From positions 372,001 through 436,000 of the forward strand of contig MJGA01000018.1 of the NCBI GenBank assembly GCA_001910725.1: a stretch of 64,000 bases of DNA, read 5' to 3'. The notes below the pieces were generated by a model. It was given only the letters and a program-made list of their open reading frames with translations. It did no database searches and was not told where the DNA came from. How positions within the stretch are numbered: the first letter of the stretch is position 1; each line of letters starts with the position of its first letter. The translations under genes were made by a program, and so were the position numbers. The stretch is from Phanerodontia chrysosporium. Its lineage: Eukaryota > Basidiomycota > Agaricomycetes > Polyporales > Phanerochaetaceae. Shown one piece after another: positions 62,194-64,000 of the stretch.

Positions 62194-63636
62194 CTACGCA
62201 TAGCGCCTTACAGCCTCGATGAGGCGCGCCCAGCTGCTCGTCTCGCCGCGCTCGCCCAGCGCGTACGCGATGCCCGCGTCGAGGTGTACCCCTCCCTCGA
62301 TCAGATCGACGTCGACCCCAACGCCGTCCTCGCGCATCCGCCGCACGAGCTTCGTGATGTCGCGCTCGAGGTTCTCGACCGACCCGTACTGCACCCACAC
62401 GCGCAGCCCGCACGCGCGCTGCTGCGCCGCGGCGAGGTAGTGGAACGTGCCGCACGCCGCAGGACTGAAGTACGGGTTCTCCTGGCGCGCGCCCGGCGGG
62501 TAGTGGCGCGCGAGCGACGGGTACGCGCGGTTGTTGAGGTACGGAACGAGGAAGTCCGTCGACGAAAGCGGGTGCGGAGGATGGCCCAGGTCGCAGCTCG
62601 GCTGTGGAGGACAAGTCAGCCGTCGATCTCCGCGGCACCGCGTCCGCACGCACCGAAATGAGGAGCAGCGCCCCCGGCATGCCGACGTCGAGCGACGGGC
62701 GCGCGGCACCGAGCTCGGACAGGTAGCGCGAGAGCGCAAGGACAAGGTGCCCGCCGGAGCTGTCTCCGATCATTACGATGTTCTCGGCCGCGAACCCGCG
62801 TGCACGCAGATACGCATACGCCGCCACGAGGTCCTGCAGCTGCGCGGGAAACGCGGTCTCCGGCGAGAGCGCCTTGCGATGATTGACGGCTGCGTCGCGA
62901 TCAGTCGGGACGCGTCTCTAACATGCAAAGGCACGCACCGAAGACACGCCTCCCTGACTCCCTGGCAAACTTGTAAGGAAACATCGTGCTCTGCGGGTGT
63001 CCCATCACCCAGGATCTGTTATTATCTCATCAGCAAGTGGTAGCGAAACATGTGGCTGACAGATGCTCACCCGCCGGCAATGTACATAATGACGCGCTCT
63101 CCCTCTCTCGCGGCCTCATCGCCCATGGCGACGCCTTCCTGAGGGCAAAACGTCCAAAAGCATGGTACAGGCTCCGGGCTCACGAACTCTTCACCCGCGC
63201 TGGCGACTCCGGTGATCCACGCCTCTTTCGCGGGAGGCACTTCTACAAGTTTGACTTTCGTCCCGTGCCCTGATGCCTTCTGAACGACGGGGTCGGACTG
63301 CCAGGCCTTGTGTCCTGGAGGTCGAGGAAGCGATGGGTAGGTCGTGCACAGCATGTAGAGACGACCGCCGGCGACGGCCAGGTCCCGGCGCAACGACCAT
63401 GTTGGATAGGGTCTCGTCTTTGGCGAAATGTGTAATATGAGGCGCACCAGGAGAGCAGGCAGGATCGCGAGGGCGAATGCAAGGTACCCGAGGGCCTGAT
63501 ATGCGACGAAGAGATATAGAGGTGGTGCGTTCGGCACGCGTGTGGTCATGGCAAGGGAGTCGGCGAGGGGTGGGGACTTGGGGCGAAAGCGGCTTGTAAT
63601 AGTGTCTGGCCATGGGGCGGTCAGCCACAGAGTCAT
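62194..63636 (-). CDS. Membrane-anchored alpha/beta hydrolase (lipase/esterase, HSL-like fold-3)
   Basis: The N-terminus has a long hydrophobic stretch (YLFVAYQALGYLAFALAILP and ALLVRLILHI), a signal anchor. Exon 1 ends ERVIMYIAGG; an intron (GTGAGC...AACAG) leads to SWVMGHPQSTMFPYKFARES; a further intron joins GRRVF to AVNHRKALSPETAFPAQLQD. The nucleophile elbow is MIGDSSGGHLVLAL (Ser in G-D-S-S-G). After the intron at ALLLIS comes PSCDLGHPPHPLSSTDFLVP and, near the end, VQYGSVENLERDITKLVRRM and EGGVHLDAG, where the His is the likely catalytic one. Stop TAG 62196-62194. The oxyanion HGGG motif is replaced by I-A-G-G-S-W. Substrate unknown, probably an ester. First ATG at 63636; MTTRVPNAPP at ~63549 is an alternative. 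Confidence 0.8.
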
Positions 63637-64000
63637 GGCGATCTGGACGGAGGCAAACCGTGACGGCTGGCCAGCCGATCGGCGAGAGAGGAGCTCCTCT
63701 GTAGCATGAGGCCGAGTTTAACTTGAACTCTCCCCACTGCGTGGATAGTTTAACGACGAGGGACCACCGTCGACAAGAACGTACTTCGCTGGCAGCACCG
63801 CATTCCGTCGTGTACGTCTAGCGCCCGCTGCAGTATCGCACACCCAAAGCGACTGATGTTGATGAACGGTGGTAGTGTGTAAGCAGATGATAGTGTACAG
63901 TACGCCCCCCTGATATATGAGACGTGGAACAGTGGTCATAACTTCAATTCCCAGCTGACGCCACAGCCGCATCCGCTCCCCTTAGCCTGAGCAAAGATGA
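63637..64000. other. Right end of the window
   Basis: 364 bp upstream of the hydrolase gene, presumably its promoter. No other feature seen. Confidence 0.4.

Overview
The window looks like nuclear DNA of an Agaricomycete-type basidiomycete (mushroom or polypore-like). The basis is GC-rich coding exons split by many 45-65 nt GT-AG introns, basidiomycete-style proteins (GCN1, GGPP synthase, a membrane bZIP, multi-exon MFS), a fungal Tnp2 DNA transposase and two Ty3/Gypsy chromodomain LTR retrotransposons. No rRNA, tRNA or CRISPR was recognised. Exon limits were read by eye from frames and splice motifs.

Left arm (1-32.8 kb), host genes: 3' end of GCN1 (+); geranylgeranyl diphosphate synthase (-); a Ser/Pro-rich hypothetical gene (-); a LYR-motif protein (-); two hypothetical genes; a 12.9 kb block bounded by an inverted pair of ~0.7 kb repeats (10990-11710 and 24568-25310) that holds a DHA2-type MFS transporter, a small mitochondrial-type protein with an apparent frameshift, two members of a seven-TM fungal membrane family, and a family-X DNA polymerase. 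Beyond it lie a third seven-TM paralogue, N-acetylglucosamine-6-phosphate deacetylase and NMN adenylyltransferase.

Middle (32.9-55.6 kb), a nest of mobile elements: an older Tnp2 (CACTA/En-Spm-like) DNA transposon with a transposase gene (+) and a convergent second gene (-). It was hit twice. Gypsy element 1 (35624-44221, minus strand, 533-bp LTRs that look identical, 5-bp target duplication GGACA) splits a transposase exon. Gypsy element 2 (46151-53836, minus strand, 670-bp LTRs with one difference seen, duplication CTTTC) landed at the stop codon of the second gene. Both elements have the order LTR, extra ORF ('ORF0', ~250-260 aa), gag, pol, LTR. The extra ORF upstream of gag is not part of the usual Ty3/Gypsy plan. 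Element 1 also carries a complete-looking dUTPase fused behind the chromodomain, yet its reverse transcriptase has Asn in place of the motif-A catalytic Asp. Element 2 has a textbook GGGTTTT -1 slippery heptamer at the end of gag and an intact motif A.

Right arm (55.6-64 kb), host genes again: a tandem pair of YCII-domain proteins, one with a mitochondrial presequence; a bZIP factor with a long intron cutting the basic region from the zipper and a putative membrane segment; a gene-poor 2.3 kb; and a membrane-anchored alpha/beta hydrolase.

The most noteworthy points are the ORF0 in two divergent Gypsy elements, the pol-chromodomain-dUTPase fusion with a mutated RT active site in an apparently very young insertion, and the inverted repeat pair built from nested palindromic units with its own TATA box and intron.
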